From NCBI RefSeq assembly GCF_900108345.1, contig NZ_FNVV01000014.1:1969664-2033663 (forward strand): a stretch of 64,000 nucleotides of DNA, read 5' to 3'. The notes under the pieces were generated by a model. It saw only the letters and a program-made list of their open reading frames with translations, was not told the origin of the DNA and ran no database searches. The position numbers were made by a program, and so were the translations under genes. Shown here piece by piece: positions 36,880 through 46,461 of the stretch; positions within the stretch are counted from its first letter, which is position 1; the number at the start of each line of letters is the position of its first letter. This stretch comes from Bacteroides ndongoniae. GTDB lineage: Bacteria > Bacteroidota > Bacteroidia > Bacteroidales > Bacteroidaceae.

Positions 36880-39800
36880 TTAGAAACCTACTTTCAAACC
36901 TATGTTAAATACTCGCGTCAAAGGATAGTTAGGGCGGTCGCTCTGACGAGATTCCGGATCACCCCACATAAAGTTCGTGAACGTCAGCAGATTGTAACCG
37001 TTCACATAGAGACGGCAGTTGTTTACCTTTATTTTTTTCAAGAAGGGGAAATCCATGTTATAACCGATTTCCACATTCTTCAAGCGCAAGTAGCTGGCAT
37101 TAACCAAATACAGGTCGCTCTGGGCATAGTTATTGTTGGCATGACTGCTCGATGCACGCGGAAACTTAGCCGTAAACGAATCGGCCGAAGAACGCCAAGT
37201 ATTTTCATATTGATAGAGCAGCAAACCCTTTTGGTTGGTATCACCCAACGGACGACGGAATTCGCTTAACATACGATCCACATTCCAAGCACCGGTCCAT
37301 TGCATAGAGAAGTCGAACTTGCCCCAAGCAAATCCTGCTGTCAGACCGGCTGTATATTCTGGTATATCGGTAAAACCGATATCGCGGGTAGCATCGTTAC
37401 CATCCAACTTGCCGTCACCGTTCAGGTCGACGTACACTGCATCACCAGGAGCCAACGTAATACCATGGTCGGCAATGGGACGGCCAAACTCCTCCTGATA
37501 GCGGGCATCGGCAGTCTCATCGTAGAATCCCCAGAATTTATACATCAAACGAGAATTAATACGTCGGCCTGTTTCGTACAACCAAGGTTCATTCTGTTTC
37601 ACCTCGTTCATATAAACAATCTTATTAGTAGCATATGACATATTGAAAGTTGCCCAGTAACGAAAATCCTCACTCAACTGGTCATTCCATTTCAACTGCA
37701 ATTCGTAACCTTTGTTTTCCACCTCACCTACATTGACGGGAGGAAGCACCATACCCAAAATACCGGGCAAGTAATCGGGCTTGGTCAGAATATCTTTACG
37801 GTGTTCGATAAAATAGTCTACCGAAACACTCAGGCGGTCTTTCAGAATATTGAAATCGATACCGTAGTTCTGTTTCAGCGAGGTCTCCCATTTAGACTCC
37901 GGATTGGTTTGAGAAGCTTCCCAAGCACCCGGTTTCTTATTCCCTACATTCTGGCCGAAATAATATCCGTCATACTGACCAAATCCGTATTTGCCAGGTA
38001 AATAAATGAAACGTTCCGAACCGTTCTTATCGTTACCTACCAAACCTAATGATGCACGTACTTTCAGATAGCCGACAACATCCTTCAAAGGTTCAAAGAA
38101 AGGTTCTTCGCTGATTACCCATCCTAACGAACCGGCTGGGAACAGACCATATCGGTTACCCGGAGCAAAGTTTTCAGAACCGTTGTACCCCACGTTGAAC
38201 TCGGCCATATAACGAGTCTTCCAGTCGTAGGTCACACGTCCTACAAAACCAACGTAACCCGAAGGTATGTAGTTATAAACACCACCCGGATAGTATTTCT
38301 TCGACTGATTGTAAAGAGCCAGAGCCGAAACGTTGTGATCGCCAAACTTACGGTTATAATTCAAAGCCAACTCCATGTACCAGTCACGAGCCTTCCCAAA
38401 GTCTCCGTCGCTATAACTCAACTGGCTGTCCGATCCTGATTTGCGGAAAGAAATAGAACCGTCGTCAGCCACAATCGGAGTATAGCTGGCTACCGAAGCA
38501 TACGATCTTTTTACATTAGAGTATGCCGAATTATAAGAACCTTTCAACTTGACAGAAAGTCCTTTTGTAATGAAATCCAGTTTTTGGTCGAGTACCAAGT
38601 CGACGTTCAACACATTGTTGGTTTTTACACGGGCACCTTTGCCATAATAAGAAGCCAAACCATCGGTCCCCGTAAACGGCAGGTAATCGCCGTTCGACTT
38701 GATATACATGCCATTCACAATACCTGCACTGGCAAAAGGAACAGCCCAATACAACTTACGGAACAACTGGTTCTGGTCTTCGTCCGACTCGGGCGTGCGT
38801 TTCACTTCCACACGACCACCGATGTTTACCGAAAGCAACGTCGTCTTTGTAATGTCAAAGTCCAGGTTGGCACGATAGTTGTAACGCTTGTAATCAAAGT
38901 TAAAGTCATCGGCTGCCTTGAACTGCTTGAACATACCGTTCTGCGAGAACATACCAGCTGAAACGAAATATCGCATCTTGTCCGTACCACCCGAAATGTT
39001 CACATTGTGCTGCGACTGGATAGAAGCTTTGTTCATACAGTAATCAATCCAGTTGATATCCGGATAAAGAATCGGATTGGTATGATCGCGGAAAGCGGCA
39101 AGCTGCTCGTCAGTAAATATCTGCGAACCACCGTCGTTAATGCTCATCATATTGTAATAATCGGCATACTGATAAGAATTGGCAAAGTCCAAATCCTTTG
39201 TACGGACATTTACACCTACCGAAGTCGAAAATGAAATCTTAGCCTTACCTTCGGCACCGCGTTTGGTCGTAATCAAGATAACACCGTTGGCACCGCGTAC
39301 ACCGAACACGGCTGTTGCCGAAGCATCTTTCAACACTGTCACACTTTCAATTTCATTCGGGTCAATCTGAGACATGTCACGTTCCACGCCGTCCACCTGA
39401 ATCAGCGGCGTTGTAGAAGCACCATCGGCATATGTTGCAATACCACGTACATAAACCTCTGCCGCATCGGCACCCGGCTCACCGGAATATTGTACAGAAG
39501 ATACACCTGTCACCTGACCGGAAAGAATATTGTTCACCGATCCGGCCGGCGTCTTCAGCAAATCGTCACCCTTCATTGAAGAAATGGCACCGGTCACAGA
39601 TACTTTCTTCTGCACACCGTAGGCCACAACCTCTACTTCGCCAAGCATCTGCGAATCTTCTTCAAGCACAATGTTCAATGTAGCGCCAGCTTTCTTCAAA
39701 GTCACCACCTGATCTTTGTAACCGATAAAGCTAATCTTCAACTTACTTCCTGCAGGAACATCAAGCGTAAACTTACCATCCAAATCGGTAATCACACCCA

Positions 39801-40035
39801 CCGTCGTACCTACAGCCATTACGTTGGCACCAATCACAGGTTCACCATTGATATCCTTCACTACACCCGTCACTCTCACCGTACCCTGCTGCACCGTCTC
39901 CGGCATAGGTCTATCCTCTGCATATCCTTTTATCGGAGCCGAGAGGAAAAGGCACAATAAAATTGCGGCTGGAAGCAATCGGCGAACGTTAGGATTTCGC
40001 CATCCTGAGAAGTTTTCTTGCTTTTCCATTAGCAA
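36880..40035 (-). CDS. SusC-like TonB-dependent transporter (pair 1)
   Basis: 1,051 residues, or 1,049 if the ATG six bases further in is used. Long N-region before the hydrophobic core (A-A-I-L-L-C-L-F-L), cleaved near G-Y-A-E. CarboxypepD_reg-like domain with V-K-D-I-N-G-E-P-V-I-G-A near 60, TonB box-like region V-E-V-V-A-Y-G near 135, plug with E-S-V-T-V-L-K-D-A-S-A near 225 and N-G-V-I-L-I-T-T-K-R-G, then the barrel ending G-L-K-V-G-F. First gene of the PUL body, with a promoter at 40109-40116 and, further up, the GTTTCACC-rich region that may bind the regulator. Confidence 0.93.
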   Translation of the reverse strand: MLMEKQENFSGWRNPNVRRLLPAAILLCLFLSAPIKGYAEDRPMPETVQQGTVRVTGVVKDINGEPVIGANVMAVGTTVGVITDLDGKFTLDVPAGSKLKISFIGYKDQVVTLKKAGATLNIVLEEDSQMLGEVEVVAYGVQKKVSVTGAISSMKGDDLLKTPAGSVNNILSGQVTGVSSVQYSGEPGADAAEVYVRGIATYADGASTTPLIQVDGVERDMSQIDPNEIESVTVLKDASATAVFGVRGANGVILITTKRGAEGKAKISFSTSVGVNVRTKDLDFANSYQYADYYNMMSINDGGSQIFTDEQLAAFRDHTNPILYPDINWIDYCMNKASIQSQHNVNISGGTDKMRYFVSAGMFSQNGMFKQFKAADDFNFDYKRYNYRANLDFDITKTTLLSVNIGGRVEVKRTPESDEDQNQLFRKLYWAVPFASAGIVNGMYIKSNGDYLPFTGTDGLASYYGKGARVKTNNVLNVDLVLDQKLDFITKGLSVKLKGSYNSAYSNVKRSYASVASYTPIVADDGSISFRKSGSDSQLSYSDGDFGKARDWYMELALNYNRKFGDHNVSALALYNQSKKYYPGGVYNYIPSGYVGFVGRVTYDWKTRYMAEFNVGYNGSENFAPGNRYGLFPAGSLGWVISEEPFFEPLKDVVGYLKVRASLGLVGNDKNGSERFIYLPGKYGFGQYDGYYFGQNVGNKKPGAWEASQTNPESKWETSLKQNYGIDFNILKDRLSVSVDYFIEHRKDILTKPDYLPGILGMVLPPVNVGEVENKGYELQLKWNDQLSEDFRYWATFNMSYATNKIVYMNEVKQNEPWLYETGRRINSRLMYKFWGFYDETADARYQEEFGRPIADHGITLAPGDAVYVDLNGDGKLDGNDATRDIGFTDIPEYTAGLTAGFAWGKFDFSMQWTGAWNVDRMLSEFRRPLGDTNQKGLLLYQYENTWRSSADSFTAKFPRASSSHANNNYAQSDLYLVNASYLRLKNVEIGYNMDFPFLKKIKVNNCRLYVNGYNLLTFTNFMWGDPESRQSDRPNYPLTRVFNIGLKVGF

Positions 40036-40108
40036 TAATTTTAAGATTAAACATGTATTATTAAAAAAAATGAATTTGTTTGCGTTTCTTCACAATCGAA
40101 TTCAGCTA

Positions 40109-40116
40109 CAAAAATA
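40109..40116 (-). promoter_or_regulatory. -7 promoter element of the SusC1 operon
   Basis: Minus-strand TATTTTTG, a perfect TAnnTTTG, about 74 nt before the SusC1 ATG. No TTTG is present about 20 nt upstream of it, which is usual for promoters that need an activator such as an HTCS. Confidence 0.6.
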
Positions 40117-40356
40117 TTCCTACCCTATGCAAAAAACCTTCTGAAAGGGTCCAAAGAGGTTGAATTTAGTTCCATGAAACAATATTCAACAAGAAATGAA
40201 ACATTATTCAACATGTAGATATATTCCTTTTTACTTAAACAATGTTACAAAACATATAAATTAAGAATTGAACGAAATGCAGTCGAAAAATGCAAGATAA
40301 ATGCTCCTCCGTTTCAAAATCCAACCGGAGAAGTCCAACCGCACAGAAAGTGATTG

Positions 40357-40684
40357 ACGGATGTTTCACCGGCTACTGCTCTGTTCGGCAGCAAGTTTCC
40401 TGGTGAAGTTTCACCGTAAATCGTTCGATATAAACACATTACGTTGAAAGATAAGCATCCGGTACACACTGTATGCGGGAAAACGGTGAAACATCCGTAA
40501 AGTCTCAGCTTTCACCGTATGCCACTGTATATCAACAATTAAAGGATAGGGGTGAAAGCGTGAAGGCTATTTCCGGAATTCTGTTCACCATCTGCGAAGG
40601 TTTCACCTGACTATAGTCTGCCTACAATCCATCAGTACAATTCTAAAGTATCACTTTACGAGCATCAAGTAGTACATGGTGAAC
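40357..40684. promoter_or_regulatory. Region with repeated GTTTCACC / GGTGAAAC motifs upstream of SusC1
   Basis: Eight or more copies of TTCACC or its complement occur in about 330 nt: near 40363, 40402, 40408, 40485, 40510, 40551, 40584, 40601 and 40679. One pair forms a perfect 15-bp inverted repeat, ACGGATGTTTCACCG (40357-40371) with CGGTGAAACATCCGT (40484-40498). No open frame of coding character covers it. It may be a multi-site operator or a structured RNA; function unknown. It accounts for most of the 830-nt gap between the SusC1 start and the HTCS stop. Confidence 0.5.
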
Positions 40685-40765
40685 GTAAACACCTACGTTA
40701 GCTGGAGCGCATAACAAGTAATGCTCGAAACCTTAACAAACAATGTCACGAAAGGTAACAAGCAA

Positions 40766-40853
40766 TGTCCGCGAGCGACACAAGCACGGCTCACGAGCAA
40801 CACAAGTGTGGCTCGCGAACAACACTTGCACGGCTCGCAAGCCATGCAAGTGA
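40766..40853. repeat. 22-bp repeat array D, four units with flipped spacers
   Basis: Units start at 40766 (degenerate), 40788, 40810 and 40832. Spacers alternate between CAAG and CTTG orientation, which creates hairpins: ACTTGCA (unit 3) with TGCAAGT (unit 4) around an inner GGCT/AGCC stem. It begins 13 nt beyond the stop codon of the HTCS gene and may serve as its 3' hairpin. Confidence 0.92.
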
Positions 40854-40866
40854 CGAACAAGCAAGA

Positions 40867-43800
40867 TTATTCCTCGATTACTCCGCCTCCCTGCGTGAAG
40901 CGTTCCATATACTCGGTGGGCTGCATACCAATTTCTTTCTTGAAACTGCTGCTGAAATAGCGTGGGTCGTTGTAACCCACAGCATAAGCCAAATCGGAAA
41001 TTCGGATGTTTTTCTTTTCTTCCATGATGCGGCAGGCAGCCTTCATGCGGATATTACGGACAAACGATACGTAAGTCTGTCCTGTAAGCGACTTCAACTT
41101 GCGGAAACAGGTAGACTTGCTGGTGTGCATCTCTTCCAAGAAGTCCGACTGATCGAAGTCGGCATCGGCCAGATGGCGGTTCACGCAGTCGATGGCCCGT
41201 TGCAGGAAGTCTTCGTCGATGCTTGTATAGTCCAAGTCCTTTACTTCGAACACCAATTGCTTCTTGAAGTCCATGCTGCGCCGCTCGCGTGTACGGAGCA
41301 GGTTACTGATACGGGCATGCAGCACACTCAGGCTGAAAGGCTTGGAAATAAAGGCATCGGCTCCCGATTCGTAAGCCTCTACCCGGTCTTCTTCCTTATT
41401 CTTTGCCGTAAGCAGGATGATAGGAATATGCGAAGTCTCAAAATGCCCCTTGATATAGCGACACAACTCGATACCGTCCATTTCGGGCATCATGACGTCG
41501 GATACAATCAGGTCTACTTCTCTGTTGCCCACTATCTCAACAGCTTCCTTACCGTTGGCAGCCGTACAGATGTTATAATCGGTACCCAACAGCTTCGTCA
41601 TCAGTTGCAGCAAGTCCTCACTGTCTTCCACAATCAGCAACGTACGGCGTACGGCAGGCGACAGAGGTTCCGTTTCCTCCTCAGCAGCCGTTTCGGAAGC
41701 GTCTGGCTCTACGATATCAGTCTGAGGCGTTACTTCCTGACGCTCTGTATCTTCCGACAGCGAATCATCTATTTCTTCTTCGGCATAAGCATCTCGCCGT
41801 GCAGGGAAAGTTACGATAAAGGCAGTTCCTTTTCCCTCCTCACTCTCTACCTCGATGGTTCCGTGATGCAGCACAACCAAGTCGCGTACCAACGACAAAC
41901 CAATACCAGTACCAATGGTCTTGAACTTCCGGTAGTCACCCTCATAAAAGCGTTTGAAAAGTTCCTTCTGCGCATCTTTCGGGATACCTGCCCCGTCGTC
42001 CTTTACAATGAGGCACACTGTATCGTCTGTCCGGCCTTCCAGCGTTACACTGACGGTGCCGCCGGGACGATTGTACTTTGAAGCATTCGAAAAGAGGTTA
42101 TAAAGAATCTTGTCCAGCTTGTCCGGGTCGAAATAGACCGACATTGGCTCGGGCGAGCAGGACAAACTGAAGTGCATATCCTTACGCGACATCAAAGGCC
42201 GGAAGCTGTCAAGGCTCCGACGTACAAACAAAGCCAGATCGGCACGCGAAACCTTCAGTTTCAGGTTACCGCTCTCAGCCTTACGGAACTCCAGTATCTG
42301 TTGCAACAGCCTTATCAGACGATTAATGTTGTTGTTCATCACGCGATACTGGTCCTTGTATTCGGGCGCTACACGCTTCAGTTCGTCCACCGAAGCCGAA
42401 AGAATGGTCAACGGTGTAAGCAACTCATGAGTGATGTTGGTGAAGAACTGCAACTTGGCATGGTTCACTTCTTCGACCTTGGCCTTTTCCATTTCGCGCA
42501 GATGGAGCGCGTTGCGCAGGCGGATGCGGTTGCGTACCTGCCTATATGTGCCATATGCAGCAGCAACTATCAGCAAGACATACAGGGTGTAAGCCCACCA
42601 CGTCTCCCAAGGCGGAGGCAATATCACAACTTTCATCCGATAGGGTTCCTTGCTCCAAACACCGTTTGAATTGGAAGCTTTCAGAAGAAACGTGTAAGTA
42701 CCCGGTTCCAGATTGTTATAATAAGCGAAACGTTTGGAAGCATCGGTATACTGCCAGTCATCATCGAATCCTTCGAGCTTGTAGGCATAGTTGTTCCGCT
42801 GGGGGGAAGCATAGTCTAGCGCCGAGAACTCGATACTGAAGTTGTTGTGCTGGTAGTCCAGTCTGATTTCTTCGGCAAAACTCGGCGAAAGAGGAGAGAT
42901 GTCCGTGCGTTCCGCATCGGGCAACAACTTCCACGACTGGTTATAGACTTTAATGTCCGTTACCTTCACTGCCGGAGGTGGCACCTGCACCTCCAGACTG
43001 TCTGGATAGAAACTGTTATAACCCTGGTGTCCGCCGAAAAACATTTCTCCGTTACCGGCCACCGTCACGGCTCCCCGCAGGAAGATGTTATCCTGCAAGC
43101 CGTCTATCGTAGTATAAAGACGGAAAGAAGCATTATCTTTCAGATTGTCAGGAACCGTAAGTCGGACAAGCCCGGCATTCGTCCCCAACCAAAGGTTGCC
43201 TTCCTGATCGTCCCTGATGCTGGCAACAGCATCGCCCGGAAGATTCCATCGGGCATGCATCGGTAAAAAAGAATCGCTTTCCTTGTCATAATAGTTAAGT
43301 CCGCTGCCTCCCGTACCGGCCCAAAGGCGCCCGTGTGCGTCACGATGCAGACAGTCTACATAATCATTGTTCAGTTTATGATTGCGGGAAGAATAGGCCT
43401 GTAACTTCCATTCGCCGGACGAAGCATCACAATGCAGCCTGATGACCCCATGCGTACCCGAAGCTACCCAGATGTCACCGTCGCTCCCCTCTACCACACC
43501 CAATGTCACAACACTACGCATAGCGTCATTCTCCACCATAAGCGAATCGAAGCGGACCGCCTTTCCGTCGGCCCGGCGCATGGATACACCGTTGCGGGTA
43601 GAGAACCACAGATTGTGCTTGGAATCTTCGTAAACATGATAGACACAATGTCCGGCCAGCCAAGGCGCTTCCTGCGGAGAATAATGCTTTATATGCCATT
43701 GTTCCAGCCCCTTTTTCTCTATTTCGTAGGCACCATCGTCGTAGGCAGCAAGCCAGATGTGCCCGTCGAGCGAGCTCTGCATAATGGACATCACTGTAGT

Positions 43801-45048
43801 AATATCGCGATACCCATGCGTATCCGGCAATTGGGTATAATAAACGGTTTTCCCGATATTACGGTCCTTGACGGCCAACCCATAGGATCCCATCCCCAAC
43901 CACAAGCAGTTATCACGATCGATCAGCATGCTGCGTACCGAAGTGGTTTTCATCACACGCTTCAACTCCTGCAATCCATCCCATACGAAATCTGCTTTGC
44001 GGGTATTGGCCTTGGTGATGCCGCCACCAATCATCCCCATCCACATCAGTCCCTGGCGGTCGCACAGCACCGACGTCACTTCATCGCTGGCAATGGAGTA
44101 TTCGGAATCGTCCGGATAGTAATTGCTGAAAACTTCACGGCCGGTATAGTCGCCTCCATGCAGAGACAGCACACTCAGCCCACGTCGGGTACCTACCCAA
44201 AGTGATCCGGTATTGATATCTTCGGCTATGCTATAGATAATGTCGTCCGAAATAGCAGTCGGATCGGCCGGATTGCTCCGATAGGTGACCCATGTTGTAC
44301 GAGTCGGCTCGTAAGCGTCTTTCAGCAACATCAATCCGCCACGCCACGTACCCACCCAGATATTCTTATAACTGTCCTGAAACAAGACGTGCGCCGAATT
44401 CTGTTCGTTCAGGCGCGGATAAGCAAAATACTTGCCTGTAGCAGTCTCGTAGCGATAAAGACCACGATCCCAAGTCCCAATCCAGATATCCCCTCTGTCG
44501 TCTTCGAGCAACGCTTTTACCGTAGTTTTCGGCATCACATTAGCGGTTTCCGGATAACCGAAAGAACGGAAAGTATTTGCTTTTTCATCATATTCGTACA
44601 GTCCCCAGTCTGTTGCAAACAGAATGCGTCCTTTTTTCGTTACCAGAATCTGCGGAATCGTATTTCCGTTCATTTCAGGATTGTTTATCTTACTCATCTG
44701 CCCCGTACGCTTATCCAGCACGTTCAGTCCGCTATACGTACCGATCCAGAGATTGTGCTTATTGTCTTCGGCCACACAAAGGATATTGTTACTGGTCAGC
44801 AGATCGGGATTGGCGAAATTGGATTTGTAAGCTACGATGGAGTAACCATCGTACTGAAACAAACCGTTCCGCGTTGCAATCCACAGATAACCGTCACGGT
44901 CCTGATAAATGGACTGTACTTCCTTGTTTGGCAAAGTGTTCAGGATGAAAGATAACTCAAAAGACAAAGGAGCCCTTACAGGCTCGGCTGCCCGGCACAT
45001 AAAGGGAATAAGAAACCAGAAAAGAATGAGGATGAATCGGTGAAGCAT
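40867..45048 (-). CDS. Hybrid two-component system sensor-regulator (HTCS) of the PUL
   Basis: About 1,393 residues from the ATG at 45048, preceded by a strong AGGAGA site; the longer frame to 45099 covers the promoter. Order: signal peptide; two seven-bladed sensor propellers with many W-I-G-T/W-L-G repeats (about 35-700); Y_Y_Y domain (Y-K-L-E-G-F-D-D-D-W near 755); membrane helix (about 795-815); histidine kinase with F-T-N-I-T-H-E-L-L-T-P-L and N-L-F-S-N-A-S; acidic linker; receiver with V-S-D-V-M-M-P-E-M-D-G; and an AraC-type DNA-binding domain (S-D-L-A-Y-A-V-G-Y-N-D-P-R-Y-F-S). Such proteins bind an oligosaccharide in the periplasm and activate the adjacent PUL. Lies directly upstream of SusC1, same strand. 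Confidence 0.93.
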   Translation of the reverse strand: MLHRFILILFWFLIPFMCRAAEPVRAPLSFELSFILNTLPNKEVQSIYQDRDGYLWIATRNGLFQYDGYSIVAYKSNFANPDLLTSNNILCVAEDNKHNLWIGTYSGLNVLDKRTGQMSKINNPEMNGNTIPQILVTKKGRILFATDWGLYEYDEKANTFRSFGYPETANVMPKTTVKALLEDDRGDIWIGTWDRGLYRYETATGKYFAYPRLNEQNSAHVLFQDSYKNIWVGTWRGGLMLLKDAYEPTRTTWVTYRSNPADPTAISDDIIYSIAEDINTGSLWVGTRRGLSVLSLHGGDYTGREVFSNYYPDDSEYSIASDEVTSVLCDRQGLMWMGMIGGGITKANTRKADFVWDGLQELKRVMKTTSVRSMLIDRDNCLWLGMGSYGLAVKDRNIGKTVYYTQLPDTHGYRDITTVMSIMQSSLDGHIWLAAYDDGAYEIEKKGLEQWHIKHYSPQEAPWLAGHCVYHVYEDSKHNLWFSTRNGVSMRRADGKAVRFDSLMVENDAMRSVVTLGVVEGSDGDIWVASGTHGVIRLHCDASSGEWKLQAYSSRNHKLNNDYVDCLHRDAHGRLWAGTGGSGLNYYDKESDSFLPMHARWNLPGDAVASIRDDQEGNLWLGTNAGLVRLTVPDNLKDNASFRLYTTIDGLQDNIFLRGAVTVAGNGEMFFGGHQGYNSFYPDSLEVQVPPPAVKVTDIKVYNQSWKLLPDAERTDISPLSPSFAEEIRLDYQHNNFSIEFSALDYASPQRNNYAYKLEGFDDDWQYTDASKRFAYYNNLEPGTYTFLLKASNSNGVWSKEPYRMKVVILPPPWETWWAYTLYVLLIVAAAYGTYRQVRNRIRLRNALHLREMEKAKVEEVNHAKLQFFTNITHELLTPLTILSASVDELKRVAPEYKDQYRVMNNNINRLIRLLQQILEFRKAESGNLKLKVSRADLALFVRRSLDSFRPLMSRKDMHFSLSCSPEPMSVYFDPDKLDKILYNLFSNASKYNRPGGTVSVTLEGRTDDTVCLIVKDDGAGIPKDAQKELFKRFYEGDYRKFKTIGTGIGLSLVRDLVVLHHGTIEVESEEGKGTAFIVTFPARRDAYAEEEIDDSLSEDTERQEVTPQTDIVEPDASETAAEEETEPLSPAVRRTLLIVEDSEDLLQLMTKLLGTDYNICTAANGKEAVEIVGNREVDLIVSDVMMPEMDGIELCRYIKGHFETSHIPIILLTAKNKEEDRVEAYESGADAFISKPFSLSVLHARISNLLRTRERRSMDFKKQLVFEVKDLDYTSIDEDFLQRAIDCVNRHLADADFDQSDFLEEMHTSKSTCFRKLKSLTGQTYVSFVRNIRMKAACRIMEEKKNIRISDLAYAVGYNDPRYFSSSFKKEIGMQPTEYMERFTQGGGVIEE

Positions 45049-45088
45049 TTTCTGTCTCCTTAAATTATTGTTATTCTCATGTATGGCG

Positions 45089-45096
45089 CAAATGTA
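45089..45096 (-). promoter_or_regulatory. -7 promoter element of the HTCS gene
   Basis: Minus-strand TACATTTG, perfect TAnnTTTG, 40 nt before the ATG at 45048. It faces away from the hemW promoter at 45175-45182. Confidence 0.55.
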
Positions 45097-45174
45097 CATA
45101 AAAAAAATGAATACCTAAAACTGTCGCTCCAAAGATGCAGGAGAATAAAGTCGGAAAAATCGTTATTTTTTCCC

Positions 45175-45182
45175 TAACTTTG
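45175..45182 (+). promoter_or_regulatory. -7 promoter element of hemW
   Basis: TAACTTTG, a perfect TAnnTTTG, 26 nt before the ATG at 45209. Confidence 0.55.
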
Positions 45183-45208
45183 TCCCATAAATCAATAAAA
45201 TACTCATC

Positions 45209-46345
45209 ATGGCCGGCATCTACATACATATCCCGTTCTGCAAGACGCGATGCGTCTACTGCGACTTCTACTCCACCACCCAAAGCCAACTGAAGAAACG
45301 CTACATCCGGGCCCTGTGTCAGGAACTGCGCTCGCGAAAGGAGTACCTGAAAGGCGAACCGGTGCGAACCGTCTACTTTGGCGGCGGAACTCCCTCGCAA
45401 CTCAACGAAGAAGACTTTGCCCTTGTATTCGAAACCCTCGAAGAAGTATACGGGCTGGGAGCCTGCGAAGAGACAACCCTCGAAGCCAACCCCGACGATC
45501 TGACTGACGACTATGTCGCCATGCTGCACGACCGGCTCCCCTTCAACCGCATCAGCATGGGCATACAGACGTTCGACGACGAAATGCTGCGTCTGCTGAA
45601 CCGCCGCCACAACGCCAGCCAGGCCATTGAAGCCGTCGGACGCTGCCGGCGGGCAGGATTCGGAAACATCAGCATCGACCTCATCTACGGGTTGCCGGGC
45701 GAGACGGACCGCCGCTGGCAAGACGATCTGCAACAGGCTGTAGCTCTGGACGTGGAACACATCTCGGCCTACCACCTGACCTACGAAGAAGGTACACCGC
45801 TGTACGACATGCTACAGGCTCACCGCGTCAGCCAGGTGGACGAGGACAGCAGCCTGCGTTTCTTCTCTGCCCTGACAGATACACTGGGCAAAGCGGGATA
45901 CGTGCACTACGAAATATCCAACTTCTGCAAACCCGGCCGGCACTCGCGCCACAACACTTCCTACTGGCAAGGCATTCCCTATCTGGGTTGTGGCCCGTCG
46001 GCTCACTCGTTCGACGGCGTCGGCCGCGAATGGAACGTATCGTCGCTGACGCAGTATATTGAAGGCATGGAAAGCGGCAACCGTCCGTTCGAAACGGAAT
46101 ACCGCGACACCGCCACCCGCTACAACGAGTGCGTCATGACCGCACTACGCACCATGTGGGGCATTCCGATGGAGCAGTTACGGCAGGAATACGGCGAAAA
46201 GCTGTACCGATATTGCCTCGACATGGCCGCTCCCTACCTGACTGACGGCAAGCTGGAACTGAAAGACGGCTTTCTGCGGCTGACGCGTCGGGGCATCTTC
46301 GTTTCGGACGGCATCATGAGCGACCTGATGTATGTGGACGACTGA
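45209..46345 (+). CDS. hemW: HemW, radical SAM heme chaperone (coproporphyrinogen oxidase-like)
   Basis: 378 residues, usual length. The radical SAM cluster motif C-K-T-R-C-V-Y-C lies at about 11-18, followed by V-Y-F-G-G-G-T-P-S near 56 (SAM binding), R-I-S-M-G-I-Q-T-F near 112, and the C-terminal HemN_C part (T-R-R-G-I-F-V-S-D) near 365. HemW delivers heme to respiratory proteins; it lacks the extra N-terminal cysteine of HemN. It is a housekeeping gene that marks the edge of the PUL; it is divergent from the HTCS gene. Confidence 0.92.
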   Translation: MAGIYIHIPFCKTRCVYCDFYSTTQSQLKKRYIRALCQELRSRKEYLKGEPVRTVYFGGGTPSQLNEEDFALVFETLEEVYGLGACEETTLEANPDDLTDDYVAMLHDRLPFNRISMGIQTFDDEMLRLLNRRHNASQAIEAVGRCRRAGFGNISIDLIYGLPGETDRRWQDDLQQAVALDVEHISAYHLTYEEGTPLYDMLQAHRVSQVDEDSSLRFFSALTDTLGKAGYVHYEISNFCKPGRHSRHNTSYWQGIPYLGCGPSAHSFDGVGREWNVSSLTQYIEGMESGNRPFETEYRDTATRYNECVMTALRTMWGIPMEQLRQEYGEKLYRYCLDMAAPYLTDGKLELKDGFLRLTRRGIFVSDGIMSDLMYVDD

Positions 46346-46406
46346 ATCCTGTTTTTCGTCGTCACCCTGGACTCCGCACACGCCACACGCATTTTCCGAA
46401 CGGACA

Positions 46407-46439
46407 GTTGCCCGATGTTCGCAAAAACAATTACCTTTG
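46407..46439 (+). promoter_or_regulatory. Promoter of the ECF sigma factor gene
   Basis: GTTG (46407-46410), 21-nt spacer, TACCTTTG (46432-46439). Fits the Bacteroides -33/-7 pattern and would give a leader of about 15 nt before the ATG at 46462, supporting that start over the upstream one at 46408. Confidence 0.6.
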
Positions 46440-46461
46440 CGTCCGAACCAACCAACCGACC

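Noticed and set aside
40372..40483. Invertible promoter between the 15-bp inverted repeats
   Set aside because: No full -33/-7 promoter was found in the segment and no invertase gene is nearby; kept only as one possibility in the findings.
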